From Symsagittifera roscoffensis (taxonomy: Eukaryota > Xenacoelomorpha > Acoela > Convolutidae), in NCBI RefSeq assembly GCF_963678635.1, contig NC_087062.1:52462473-52526472 (forward strand): a stretch of DNA of 64,000 nucleotides, read 5' to 3'. Positions 1-13,500 of this stretch are shown here, piece after piece (the first letter of the stretch is position 1; every line of letters begins with the position of its first letter). The notes beneath the pieces were generated by a model. It was not told the origin of the DNA and made no database searches. It saw only the letters and a program-made list of their open reading frames with translations. Position numbers and translations under genes: made by a program.

Positions 1-304
1 CCAACTTGGAACGATTTCTAAGACGGATTAACTCTCCGCTTACGCGTTAATAGCGCGAAATATATCGCGCATTAATTGTCCCAAATTGGCCAAAATGGCA
101 AATTTTAAACCCCCGTAACTTTACGAAAAATGATCACAGTTGAAATATCTTTTCAAATTTGAGCTCAGGACAACAATACCTTTCGAATGATATAAAAAAT
201 TCCGTCAAAAATGGTTAGTTAAAAAGTCGAAATTTGGCTGAAGAAAAAAACCCACCCCGAGCACAAATATTCCGTTACTTTCGTATCGAAAGTCAGAACA
301 ATAA
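1..304 (+). repeat. Family A short interspersed element, copy 1 (5' part outside window)
   Basis: This is the 3' part of a ~535-bp element that recurs in all three large introns. It shows the central imperfect palindrome (GCGCGAAATATATCGCGC type, near 50-80) and the conserved tail, a 6-bp-stem hairpin CTTTCGTATCGAAAG followed by GTC(A/G)GAACAATAA. It has no coding capacity. It aligns base for base with the full copy at 19370-19900. Confidence 0.85.
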
Positions 305-1481
305 CAAAACAAGATAGGCCTGTATCGTAAGTCGACAAACAGGCAATTAACATACTCTAGCAATGAGAGATGTCACCACTTTACTGTGATAAAAATTGAT
401 ATAACTGAGATAAACACCGCTTTATATTGATAAAAATTGCTAAAATGTGAAAAGAAGTTCAAAGGAGCTTAAATGAATAGGTTGACATGAACATTCTCGG
501 CAGAGTGTCACCTTTTCACGGCAGCAGGTGGATGGCCTTGAAAGCATTATTGTTACTTAGCAAAGAATGACGCGTATAGAATTGCAATGACATATGCTCG
601 GCATGAAATACCCCGGGTCAACGAAAAATGTTTTCTCGGTTTTTTAAAAAATCTATCATGATGCAAAGAGTAAAAATGTAAACGTTAGATTTTTGGGACA
701 GATTTTCCAATATTCGCCAAAATCGGAGGTTGAAAAAACTCGGTAAAATGCAAAAAGTAATTAAAATAGGAGATAAATGATTTAATTTACAAAACTCGTT
801 ATTGAATGGTGGTAGCGTGGAATAATTTAATGGTAGAATGGGAGGGGGGGTAATGATTCAACCTCCAACTTTAATCTCCCCCGTTCCCCCCCCCGTTTAC
901 CCCCACCCCAGGTAAAAAAACATGAGGAGCTGACGTTGAGACATGGCATGCAGTAAAAGACATGGCATACATTTTGTAAAATTCTTGAAAAATTTTAAAA
1001 TTCTTGAAAGTTTCAGCAAAAATATTCGAATTTATTTCTATAAATAAAATGGATTATAATCGATTATAATGGTTTCTAATTGGTTTTTATTTTAAAATAA
1101 ATTATAATGGATTATCTTGGCAAAAACAATCAATTTCAGTGCCAAACAATGGATTATAATTGGATATAATGGTTTTTTTTTTCAAAATTAATCGATTATA
1201 ATGGCAATAAAATCCATTTCGTGGTCTGAACTTTACATCTTTAATGAATTATAATGGATTTTTTTTTGTCTCGGGAATCCATTATAACTGAATCAATTAG
1301 AATCAATGGGCGCTCGGTGTTGAAATAGAAGAAGAATTAGCTGTAATCATCTAAACAGAAACCCTCTCTTCTACTAACTTAGTTTGTCAACTTGATGTGT
1401 AGCGCTTCGAGAAAAGATTTTTCAATTGACTGATATATTTTAAGAGTTTTTGTCTAATTCTCTGTTTTGTTTATGTTCCAG
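305..1481. other. Intron or 5' flank of the receptor gene; no exon recognised
   Basis: Upstream receptor exons (signal peptide, N-terminal helix) should precede 1482, but I found no convincing one here. The stretch contains a G-run and C-run block (841-905) and an AT-rich segment of repeated ATTATAAT words (1036-1320). A pyrimidine-rich tract leads into the splice acceptor at 1480-1481. Confidence 0.6.
1036..1320. repeat. AT-rich low-complexity repeat of GGATTATAAT/CGATTATAATGG words
   Basis: The words GGATTATAATCGATTATAAT, GGATTATAATTGGATATAAT and CGATTATAATGG recur at irregular spacing with one inverted occurrence. It looks like a decayed simple or cryptic repeat. No TATA-box role can be argued, because it lies inside a gene. 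Confidence 0.6.
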
Positions 1482-1546
1482 CTGCAGACTTCATTGGCTT
1501 TGGCATTCACGTCTATCAAATTGGGCCAATTTCCGAATCTTCGATG
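1482..1546 (+). CDS. Receptor exon 1 in window (beta strand leading to ISESSM)
   Basis: The acceptor ...ATGTTCCAG ends at 1481 and the donor GTATGT starts at 1547. Two bases finish a split codon, then 21 residues end in GPISESSM, matching glycine receptor FGSIAETTM. At 65 bp it is nearly the short exon (68 bp in vertebrate GlyR/GABA-A genes) at this place, with the same phase-0 3' end. An alternative acceptor at 1486-1487 is in the same phase and would remove two residues. Confidence 0.88.
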
Positions 1547-4500
1547 GTATGTCAATGTTTCAAGTATTTTTCACTAATTCAAGCATTGATTTTTTAAAAA
1601 AGTTTTTGCCAGGAAGTTTTTTTTCCGTACAACCCAGCAGCTATTACTTAAATTTTCAGAGAGCATGAAATGAAGCAACTGTCCAGATTTAGGACTCGGT
1701 TCCATATGATAGCAGTGGACAGTGGTATATCTTGTCACTCAGTGCAACGAAACCCGATCGCACTCGCTTTCAATCTCACTTAATTGCATGCATGTACTTC
1801 ATCGTTTTTTTAATCTGTAGAGTATGAGTTCGGACCTGTACGTTCGTGCATTCTGGAACGACCATCGCCTCACAGCTATGGCTAAGAGGCTGAGTAGTAA
1901 CGAATCTGCAGACGCCACTGTCATCGTCAAGGGACACTACGCGGCCGCCATCTGGAGACCAAACATATACTTCGTAGACGCCGTCGAGGAGGACACACCA
2001 TGTAAGTGAAGACACGCCGTACACATCAAATCTTACCTCCAATGAAGAAGGCGACACATGCGAGCTAGTGATGACATCTATTTTTATGAAAGCCGGCATC
2101 AAATTTTTACTTTCAGCGGAGGTGTCGCAGAGCAAGATCACTCTTTTGAAGACGAATGGGGATGTGTTGTCTTCCACCCGCATCCTCATCAAGACCAGAT
2201 GTCCCCTCCAGCTGGGCATGTTCCCTCTCGACACCCAAGAGTGCCCCATATGCTTCTCCAGCTGTTAGTACTTTTTTGCTCATTTTCTGAATAAGTTGAC
2301 CAGGAACAAGATTTTAATCACAGCAGCGGTAACCACGCCAGACGAGTCACTGCAAACAAGTCTTACGTTCAATTTTTTTTGCTGGGTATCAATATTTTTG
2401 ATACGAGATTTTATTTCAACTACTCCCCTGCATATGCCTCTACGATTGAATTCGTAGATAAACCGCATAGTTGTACAGAGCCAGATCATTCGAATTTCAT
2501 ATATTTCTGCTGAATCAAATAGAAAAGAGTAATATCAGATTTTTTCCTGGTTCTCATACTTTGGTTCGTAATATGTTTCCATTTTTTGAAGAAACTGACG
2601 GAAAACTTGTGCTCGGCGTCATTTTTTCTCCAGAAAATAATTGAATTTTTTTAATGAAATTTTCAGCAGGATTTTCAGAATCATCAATGTGGTACTGCTA
2701 CTGTACTAGCAGTAACGTTACCTAACCTTGAGTGATGGATATCTTAATCTATTTATATCCTATCATAATGTCCCAGATAACTGTAGCTCAAACCTTTGGT
2801 ATGCCGCTGGATCAATCACACCAATTTAAAAACGAGTTGATCTCAGCAACTCTAACAGAAAAAAAACTATTATAAGAAATAAAAAGTAAATTCTTTGGAA
2901 TTGTAAATCAATTTTATCTCACAGTAGTCCAGTAGGATATCACATGGCGCAGCCAGCAGGGTTCTCCGCTCGGGACAATCGTACTGATATGGTAAAACCA
3001 GTATTATGGGCATCAGCAAATCTAGACCCACCGTGGCAATTTAAAATTTGGTTAGAACAATTCCTAATGGCCGTCACCGTCAAGGAAAACGTTAACCCAG
3101 AGATTATGCTTGAAGACCCAGGAGACATAACGGAAGAACTACCCCCAGACCGAAAACATCGAGGGATGGAAAAAACGCAACTGCAATAGCAGCTAAAAAA
3201 TATTAGGGACAACCTAGCCAGAGACGAGAGAAGAACACGAGGCCCGTGAGTTAGTTACAATATTTATTTACAATGAAGTGCAAAATAAGCTCGTATCTAG
3301 ACTATTCCTTTTTCTGGGGACTGAGGGAAAGAAGAGGTTTCTGCAAAAGAATCTCCACGCGTCAGTCAAGGAAATGATCGAGTTGGCATCAATATCATTC
3401 CAAAAAAGAAATGTGTAACACACGAAAGATACAAACAATTCGCGAAAACGCAGGAACAGGGAGAAGTTTTTGATACGGCACTGACTGCACAAGCAGTAAG
3501 ATCTGAGTTGGTAACTCTGTAGGATGAGATAGTTCGTGATCTGGTTTTCTTAAAAACGAAAAACATGACCCTACAGTATACGCCGACATTCGAAACGCTC
3601 GCACCGGTCGATGTGCTGAAACGGGCTTTAAAATTAGAAAATAGTAAACTGAAAACATTGGCGTTCCAAAAAAAATGCGGCAGCAACTGCGGAAACGACA
3701 ACATCCTAAAACTCGGGTATTGAAGTAGAACAGTATTTGGCAGTGAGAAGTTCAAATGTGGGAAGTAGAAAACAACCTTTCAAAAAAGACAACAACAGGT
3801 AGCAAAACAGCAATAGATCCAAAATATCAAATGGACAAACCAATTACTCTATTCTAAGTGGACACACATATGAAGCTGGACAGCTGAAATCTTTTTCGGC
3901 CATGGGAAATACATGCAAGATGCAACAAACACAATCATTTCAAAAAAATGAGTAGAGCACAACAGGTGAGCGAAATGACGGAAGATTCTAACAAATCAGA
4001 AGAGGAGTGTAACCTGGTAGTGGAAGACTTCGGGTCTTGCACAGAATTCGAGATCAGTACGGTGCAAACAAACAAACCAAAGAGAGAAAACATTTTGAGA
4101 TAAGTCAAAGAGAGATTAAAAGGAACGAGTCAAAAAAAAATTGGCGGTAGTTTAAATACAAAAAAATCTATCTGTTTTTAGACCCAAAATCTAACAAAAT
4201 AAAGTCCCTTAAGGCTATGCTCCGAAAAGTAAAACAGATAAAACAACAAACAGTGGAAACGGGAAGTGCCGAGTCGCTCGTGAACTGGAAACGACAAAAA
4301 AAATATTAGGAAAGTCGAAAAGATCAAGATTCATCCCGGCAGTAAAATTCAATCTGGTGGCGCAATTTGTGGATTACAACTACCAACCAAAATGTATCCT
4401 GGGGCAGTAAAGACCAACCTACGTTCGGCTGGCTGAGAAAAAAAGGAAGCTACGTTCTTGATCACAGAACGCAGAACCAGATGCATCATGGGTCTGGACC

Positions 4501-7500
4501 TCCAGGGACAAGTAGACATATCGACGACTCAAAGACTAACACCATGGGAGTTGTCAAGGTTTGACGTGCTACTGTGCGAGTAGTCAAAAGGTTGGAAAAA
4601 TAAATTCTTAAAAAATTAAGGACTCATTACCAGGCGAGAATATTACCAAACCACATACAAAACAAAAAACAAGCGGAAATCCAGAATTTTTTTTATCGGA
4701 AGGCCACGTTATGAAATTGGACAAGTTTACCAGTGACTGTTTCCTTGCACCAATCGTTAATAACATTAGAAAAAAAGTATTCCATCAAATTGCCATTAGA
4801 TGCAAAGCCAGTCAATAGGCAACTTTTCCAAAATAATTACCAAATGCCAAACGTTGTGGAACTAAAGATGGATTCAGCCAAATTGTCCTCGAGAACAAAA
4901 AAATCACACTTTACTTCATGGTACTCGATCTAAAGTGTGCCTAAACTCAATTAAATTTAGATACTGCTCGCCTGTGTAATTTGAATATTGTAGGCGGTAA
5001 TACTACAGACACTTCTAGATTTGTAACCGGCTCTACGGCTCACCAGATATGCCGTCCGAATTCCAAAAACCATGTACAGAACCATTAATCATGCAAAGAT
5101 TACAAAATTATTTTTTTGATGATATCCTCATTGTATCAAAGGAGAGGAGCTAGAACATGACAAATTAGACAAATCTAACAAAATAAAGTCCCTTAAGGCT
5201 ATGCTCCGAAAAGTAAAACAGATAAAAACAACAAACAGTGGAAACGGGAAGTGCCGAGTCGCTCGTAAACTGGAAACGACAAAAAAAATATTAGGAAAGT
5301 CGAAAAGATCAAGATTCATCCCGGCAGTGAAATTCAATCTGGTGGCGCAATTTGTGGATTACAACTACCAACCAAAATGTATCCTGGGGCAGTAAAGACC
5401 AACCTACGTTCGGCTGGCTGAGAAAAAAAGGAAGCTACGTTCTTGATCACAGAACGCAGAACCAGATGCATCATGGGTCTGGACCTCCAGGGACAAGTAG
5501 ACATATCGACGACTCAAAGACTAACACCATGGGAGTTGTCAAGGTTTGACGTGCTACTGTGCGAGTAGTCAAAAGGTTGGAAAAATAAATTCTTAAAAAA
5601 TTAAGGACTCATTACCAGGCGAGAATATTACCAAACCACATACAAAACAAAAAACAAGCGGAAATCCAGAATTTTTTTTATCGGAAGGCCACGTTATGAA
5701 ATTGGACAAGTTTACCAGTGACTGTTTCCTTGCACCAATCGTTAATAACATTAGAAAAAAAGTATTCCATCAAATTGCCATTAGATGCAAAGCCAGTCAA
5801 TAGGCAACTTTTCCAAAATAATTACCAAATGCCAAACGTTGTGGAACTAAAGATGGATTCAGCCAAATTGTCCTCGAGAACAAAAAAATCACACTTTACT
5901 TCATGGTACTCGATCTAAAGTGTGCCTAAACTCAATTAAATTTAGATACTGCTCGCCTGTGTAATTTGAATATTGTAGGCGGTAATACTACAGACACTTC
6001 TAGATTTCTAACCGGCTCTACGGCTCACCAGATATGCCGTCCGAATTCCAAAAACCATGTACAGAACCATTAATCATGCAAAGATTACAAAATTATTTTT
6101 TTGATGATATCCTCATTGTATCAAAGGAGAGGAGCTAGAACATGACAAATTAGTGAAAAGGGTCTTGCAAAACCTTGACAAACTTGGCGTTAAAAATTTC
6201 AACGTGTGAATTCTTCAAACATGAGGTAGATTGGTTTGGCCATCACCAATCAGAGTCGGGAGTCAGACCAGAATTGACCAAAACAGAGGCTATTCAGAAT
6301 CTTCATCCACCTAAATCGCCAAAGCAATTCAGATCATTTTTTGGTAGTATAAATTATTTATAAAAAATTGTTCTTAACGCGGCAAGCCTTACAGATACGC
6401 TCCGACCACTCCTAAAAAAAGAGAAAAATATGAAACTGCCAGTGAAAGAGTTCGAGTGGAGGGACAAAATACAGCCGTTTTCGAGAGTATAAAAAACGCA
6501 GTTGATAACATCCTTAGGTAAATTACTATGATGCAAATAGAAAGACAAGGGTTAAATGCGACGCCAGTCACAATGAATTGGGGCCACCCTAGAAATGGAA
6601 ACAAACGAAGGGGCCTGATTCCCTATTTCTTCGCATCTAGATACCTGAACAAAAACGAAAAAAAAATACTCTTCAATTGAGCTTGAATTTCTGGCGGTTG
6701 TTTGGACAGTTGACAGATACAAAAATTAGCTATTAGGAAGGGAGTTCATCATCGCAACTGACCATAACGCAACTGACCAAAGCCCTAACGTCAGTCTTAG
6801 ATGGGTGCAGATAAAACAAAACATATCAATCCAGGTTAACTCGGTGAGTAGATAGGTTATTGCCCTCACAGTTCAAAATAGTTCACATTACAAGGAAGGA
6901 CATGGCAATCAGTGACTATTCGTCACGAGACCCGTATAAAGATCCGTGGCTCGAATCGGAACTAGACAAAAAATTAATAATAACAGCAACTGAACCCTTT
7001 CAAAAAATTTTAGACTGCATGAGATTTAGGCTAGAAAACAATTGATTGCGCAACCGGAACGAAAACGTTCTAGAACATTCTAAAACAAAAAAAAATACAA
7101 AAATCATGATACTCAATCGAAAAATCATTCAAAGAAATTGAGCGATGAGCCGAGCAGATCTTACAACTTGTGGTCAGATTCACCACAAGATCACTGGCGA
7201 GACGAAGACAGGGAGGAAAACCTAATGAATCCGCACTGGAATCGATCATTAAACAATACGAACGATATATCCGAGGAGGTGGAGGAGAAGCAGGTCACAG
7301 AGACGATACAGAACAAGAAAGACAATTGGGGCCCGAAAAAAATCGAAGCAGTTCGGAGAGCAAAACACGTCAATCATCACGGCTGAAATGGCAATTATTG
7401 GAGGATCAACAGAAGGAAACCGATAGCCGACTGCTTTCTTTCTGGCAGTTAATCGGGGAAGCAGAGAGCACTCCGCCAAACAATACACGAAAACTGGAGG

Positions 7501-10500
7501 CTGCGACAGGAGAAAATCTCCCGACGAAAAGCTCTAAGTCAGAACCTAATGAGTCACTTCGAAGCGAAGTTCATTCTCACGACAACGTAGGTCACCGAGG
7601 AAGAGCAAGACGTTTGTGCAGTGAAGCCAGCACGCCGAAATCGTCACAGTTCGAGGAATGAAACTGAACTGTAAAAACAGTTGGAAAGGGACTCATTAGA
7701 CAATATTTCAAAACAGTTTGAAAAGAATCTCTTAGCGGAGCTTAACCCGGAAGATACCTGGATGGATCGGGTCAGAAGGAAGATCGACAGGGGAGAAAAG
7801 CAGGGATTTGAACTGATAGACCGTATAGGAATCCGCTGTGGAGCCAGATGGCCGTGCAAGACGATTGCATGTTAGTACGACCAGCAGTATCGAAACAAAT
7901 TCAGAGAGGACATCCAGAACAGGACGTGATGCTCGGAGTATCAAGATACCTTGCTGGCCTCATGTGCACAAGGACATAGTGAATCTCGTTGAGGATCGCC
8001 GTTGTTGAACCAGATACGGTAAGAACGCAAAAAAAATTTAATTCCAAAAACGCATCAAAACCTCTACCACTGCTAAGGCAGCCGGGTCAGTAACTCCAGT
8101 GAGAACACGCGGGCCCAATAGAAAATCACAACGGGAAAAAGTTATACTTGTTAATAGATATCGATCGATTTTTGAATTTTTTGTCAGTAAAAGTAACTAA
8201 ATCAACGAGTGGAAAGACAACAGTTAATTTTTTGCGGACATATATTGATACACACGGCATTCCGGAATCGATCCAATCAGACCAGTGTTCTGGCTTCAAG
8301 GGGAAAAGACTTTAAAAAATTTGTATAGAAGACAACATCAAACAAAAATTTTGTCCGCTCGGAGACCAACGAGGCTGCGGACTAGTAGAAAGAACAATCC
8401 AAAGGATAATGGGCAGATTGGGGGTAAAAAAACGTTCAATCATACTCTGCCTCAGCACCATTTTCCACGATTTGAGATGGAACAAACAAAAAAGCGTCCG
8501 AGTTTTTTTTGCATTTCAGGCACACTTCGAAGACAACCGGCAACTGAATTTAAAATAATGCGTGATAGATTTTAAAAAGTTCTGACTGTTTGCCCAAACA
8601 ACATCTTGAAAGATCGGCGCAAACAGCATCTCAGCTGAAGAGGAGAATTGACCAATCAAGGGACAATCGCAAAATTGTCAAAAAAGGAACCCGGAGCAGA
8701 GACACGAGCCCGATGTTTAAACAAAAACTCAGAACAGCGCAAGACAGGGAACGATCCAAGGTGCTAAAGAAGCTTTTGGAGGCGAACGCCAGATAGAATG
8801 AGAATGTAGATATGCAGCGAAATAACGATATTAGACGAATTGCAGTATCAGCCGAAAAATTAAACTCGGAACTCCGAAAGGAGATGATCTACTCCTAGGA
8901 GAAGGGATTTTATTGAAGACAAGGCAGAAGAAAAATTGGCCTCACCGAAAAAGACTACGAAAGGACGGCCTCAGGAAAAGTGGTAAAGCATAAACGAAAC
9001 CCATAAAGGCGAGATTCGCATCAGAATCTGAATCCACAGTAAAATCGTCTGGAGGGTCGATATACCGGAAAAGCGACATCGCCGAGGCAAAAATTCAACT
9101 TCAACCAGAGCCAGCATAAGGCTCGAGTAAAAGCCCTCAGCGGAACCGAAGAAGAAACTACAAAAAATTAGCTCAGCAGAGATATTCGAAGAGAAGAGAG
9201 CGATTCAGAGGAGGAAATGAAGCTGCAGCCTCAACAAGCCGACCCAGCACAGCCAAATTGTCGTTAAGTCAAAAAAATAGAAGCGGGAGGAGGACTAAAC
9301 TTGGCGGTAAAACGGGCCAAACCGAACAAGGGTGGACCAAGTTCATTGAGCGGGCCGAAGTCACAAGAAGAGCTAGTACTGGAAAAATCTGAAAAGAAAA
9401 AGAAAATTGAACAAGAAGCTCGAAGACAAAAAGCTGCAATGGCAGGCAACGATCCAACGATCTATTAACAGAACTGTAAGTTTGTGAAGATTCAACCTGA
9501 AATAACTGAGAACAACAGAGCGGGGGACATGAAAGGCTTATTCTTTTTTATTTAAATAATTTCCAGTATTTCTTAACTTTAGAATTGCAATTTTTTCTGC
9601 GGATAAATGTCTGAAAAATCCTTAAATTTTTTTTGAAGTTATTCATTCTCTTTAAGAACACTTTTGAATTGTCTTTGCCTGAAGCGCACCTCTAAAGCTT
9701 AAACTCAAGACCTTTTTTGGAAACCTCGTGATACCAATAGGTGCATGAAATTTTTTAAAAGACACGAAAAAAATATACAACAAATTACTACATCAAAAAT
9801 TGCGTTTTCAGTAACGCTCAGCATATGCAGTAATTGACAATTTAACTGCATAGTTGACCGCGGTTTTTTCTTCAGAATTTTTGTTTCAAAAGCCATAGTC
9901 GACAAGTTATCTGTATTGTTCAGTGAGACATTTTTTGTATAGAGGGATATATTTTTAAAAGCCAAGTTATAGTGAAAAATGACAGCACAGCAGAGCTGAA
10001 AACTGAAATTCAAAAAACTGTGACAGTTTAAGTTTTGAGTCAACATTTGAATTAAAACTTTGCTAATTTGGCCTTTGAAAATTAGAGATTGAATTCTTGA
10101 CTTTTAAACTACATTTAGACAGTTTTGAGCAATTTGTTCTTATTCCTTTTGAAAACCTTTGAAGGTCTGGTTTGAAATTTAACGTGTTCATAAAATAAAG
10201 TGATGTGATAAGAGCCTCCTCTTTGTTTGGATTGTTTGTACTCAATCTGTTGCTATGACGTTAATTACTTCGTTTTCTACTTGACATAGTGGGGGTTGGG
10301 AGGGAAACTTTCACAACATTTTTTTAAAATCTGTTTGCCAAAACTTCATCTCTTATGAATTTTTTTTTGTGTAAAGTTTTCTTTAAAACTATTCTATAAT
10401 TCAACGGGCAGTGAGAACTTTCGTGTCCACACTTGATACCTGTAGACTTGCTTTTAGCTTATACTCCACAAAAAATTGTATCTTGAGATCAGAACTCAAT

Positions 10501-13500
10501 TTGAACTAGAGAATAAGTAGTCGTAGGTTCAAACAACCATAAGTTTGCAAAAACTGACCAAAAGTTAAAAAAATACCCTACTGCTTTGGAGCCCTGAGCA
10601 TCAAAACTTTGTAGATTATAAAAAATAGTGAAAAACTGCTATTTAAGAAAAACAAATTTGCCTGGCAAGAACGCTGCTCGGGCATAAAAATCCCAATTTA
10701 AAACAGTTTTCACAATTATTGCTGAATGAAACGAGCTACAATTTTTTTGTACTAAGAATGAACAAATCAAATAAAAAACAAAACTGAGTCGGCTCTAACA
10801 AAAGTTTGATCAGATTTCATCAACAACTTTGCTTTCGATTCGGCTTCATTGTTTGCTAGTTTTTTTTGTAAGTTTATGAATTTTCAGCCTGACATAACAG
10901 AGGATAACTAATTTTGAAAACATGATTGGCTTATAATTATTTTTAATATAACTTGTAGAATTTTTTAACCTTAGAAGGGCAATTTTTTTCTGCGGATAAA
11001 TGTCTGGAAAATCATGAAATTTTTATTTGAAGTTATTCATTCTCTTTTAGACCACTTTTGAATTGTCTTTGCCCGAAGCGCACCTCTAAAGTTTAACCTG
11101 AAGGCACTTTTTGGAATCCTTGTGAGACCACTAGAAGCATAAAAATTTTAAAAAGACTCGAAAAAATTCACAACCAATTACTACATCAAAAATTGGGTTT
11201 TCAGTAACGCTGAGCATATGCAGTATTTGAAAAATTAAATGAATAGTTGACCAGAGTTGTTTTCTTCAGAACTTCTGTTTCAAAGGCCATAGTCGACAAG
11301 TTATCTGTTTTGTTCTCTCAGACATTTTTCTGTCTACTCGAATGTATTTTTAAAAGACACGCCATAGTGAAAAATGACAGCACAGCAGAGCTGAAAACTA
11401 AAATTCAAAAAACTCTGACAGTCTTTTTTTGGGTCAAAGTTTTAATTAAATTTTTGCTGATTTATTCTCTGAAAATTAGAGATTGATTTTTGACTTTTAA
11501 CTATATTTAGCCAGTTTTGAGCAATTTGTTTTTATTCCCTCTGAAAACCTTCGAAGGTCTTGTTTGAAATTTAGCGTTTTCATAACATAAAGTGGTCTGA
11601 TAAGAGCCTGCTCTTTATTTGGATTGTTTGTACTCAATTAATTGCTAGGAAGTTAATTACTTCGTTGTCAACTTGACATAGTGGGGGGTTGGGAAAGACA
11701 TTTAAACAACATTTGTTGAAATCTTTTTGGCCAAAACTTCATCTCCTATTAAATTTTTTCGTTCAATTTTTTATGAAAAAACTATTCTATAATATAATAA
11801 GCAGTTAAACCTTCCTGTCCACGATTGATACCTGTAGTATTGCTTTTAGCTTATACTCTACAAAAGTTTGCATCGTGAGACAAGAACTCAATCTGAACAA
11901 GTGATTAAGTAGCCGAAAATTCAAACAACCATAAATTTGCAAAAACTGACCAGAAGTGAAAAAATATCCTAGTGCTTTGGAGCCTTGAGCACCAAAACTT
12001 TGTAGATTCTAGGAAAGTTGTCAAAAACTGCTAATTAAGAAAAACAAATTTGCCTGGCAAGAACACTGCCCTGGGTATAAAAGTCCCAATTTTAAACAGT
12101 TTTCACATATATTGATAAATGAAACAAGCTAAACTGTTTTTCGTACTAAAATGAACAAATCAAATAAAAATCAAAACTGAGTTGGCTCTAACAAAAGTTT
12201 GATCAGTTTTCAACAACAACTTTGCTTTCGATTCAGCTTTATTGTTTGCTAGTTTGTTTGTAAATTTATGAAATTTCAGCCTGACATAACTGAGAATACC
12301 CAATTTTGAAAACATGAATGGCTTATTATTATTATTAATATAACTTTTAGTTTTTCTTAACCTTAGAAGGGCAATTTTTTCTGCGGATAATTGTCTGAAA
12401 AATCTTGAAGTTTTTAATTGAAGTTAATCATTCTTTTTTAGACCACTTTTGAATTGTCTTTTCCCGAAGCGCACCTCTAAAGTGGGGTTGGGAGAGACAT
12501 TTTAACAACATTTTTTTCAAATCTGTTTGCCGAAACTTCATCTCCTATTAAAAAATTTCATTTGATTTTTTTATAAAAAAAACTATTCTATAATTCAATG
12601 GGCAGTTAAAACCTTCCTGTCCACACTTGATGCATGTAGTCTTGCTTTCAGCTTATACTATACAAAAAATATGTATCGTGAGATAAAAACTCAATCTGAA
12701 CTAGTGAATAAGTATTCGAAAGTTCAAACAGCCATATATTGCAAAAACTGACCACAAGTGAAAAATCATCCTAATGCTTTAGAGCTTTGAGCATCAAACT
12801 TTTGCAGATTCCTAAAAAATTGTCAAAAGCTGCTAATCAAGAAAATTAAATTGGCCTGCAAGAAAACTGCCCTGGGCATAAAAGTCCCTATTTGAAACAG
12901 TTTTCATAAAAATTGAAAAATGAAACAAACTAAACATTTTTTCAAACTAAAATTGAATGAAACAAATGAAAAACAAAACAAAACTGAGTCGGCTCTAACG
13001 CTGATTCAGCTTAATTTTTTTCTAGTTTCCTCTAAAGCTGAATTTCAAGGCTTTTTTCGAAATCCATGTGATACCAATGGAAGGTGCATAAAAAGTTGAA
13101 AAATTCTCGAAAAAAAACAACTATTTACTACATCAAACAGTTGCTTTTTCAAAATTGCTCAGCATATTAAGTAATTGACAAACTAAGTGCATAGTTGACC
13201 GTAGTTTTTTTCTTCAACACTTCTGTTTTCAAAGCCCATTGTGGACAAGTTATCTGTTCTGTTCAATGAGACATTTTTTGTTTACTCGGATGTTTTCTTA
13301 AACTCATGCCTTTGTGAAAGTTTACAGCACAGCACAGCTTAAAACTGGAGTTTTAAAAATAGTGACAATTTTAAGCTTTGCTGATTTGGTCTCTGCAAAA
13401 TTTTTATCGGTTTCCTGTTGCGATCGGTTGTTCAGATAGCTTGAAAGATGTCTCATCAAATCATGAAAAAAATGTCATCAAACGCTACTGAATGTACAAA

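Noticed and set aside
1036-1320. TATA-rich promoter of the receptor
   Set aside because: It lies between receptor exons or within its upstream intron; the words are a decayed simple repeat.
1776-2249. 157-residue open frame on the - strand
   Set aside because: Antisense shadow across receptor exons 2 and 3 and their intron.
9529-9900. 3' LTR of the first Ty3/gypsy fossil
   Set aside because: A purine-rich stretch and a TG start fit, but no matching sequence stands left of 2944, where instead host intron and exons lie.
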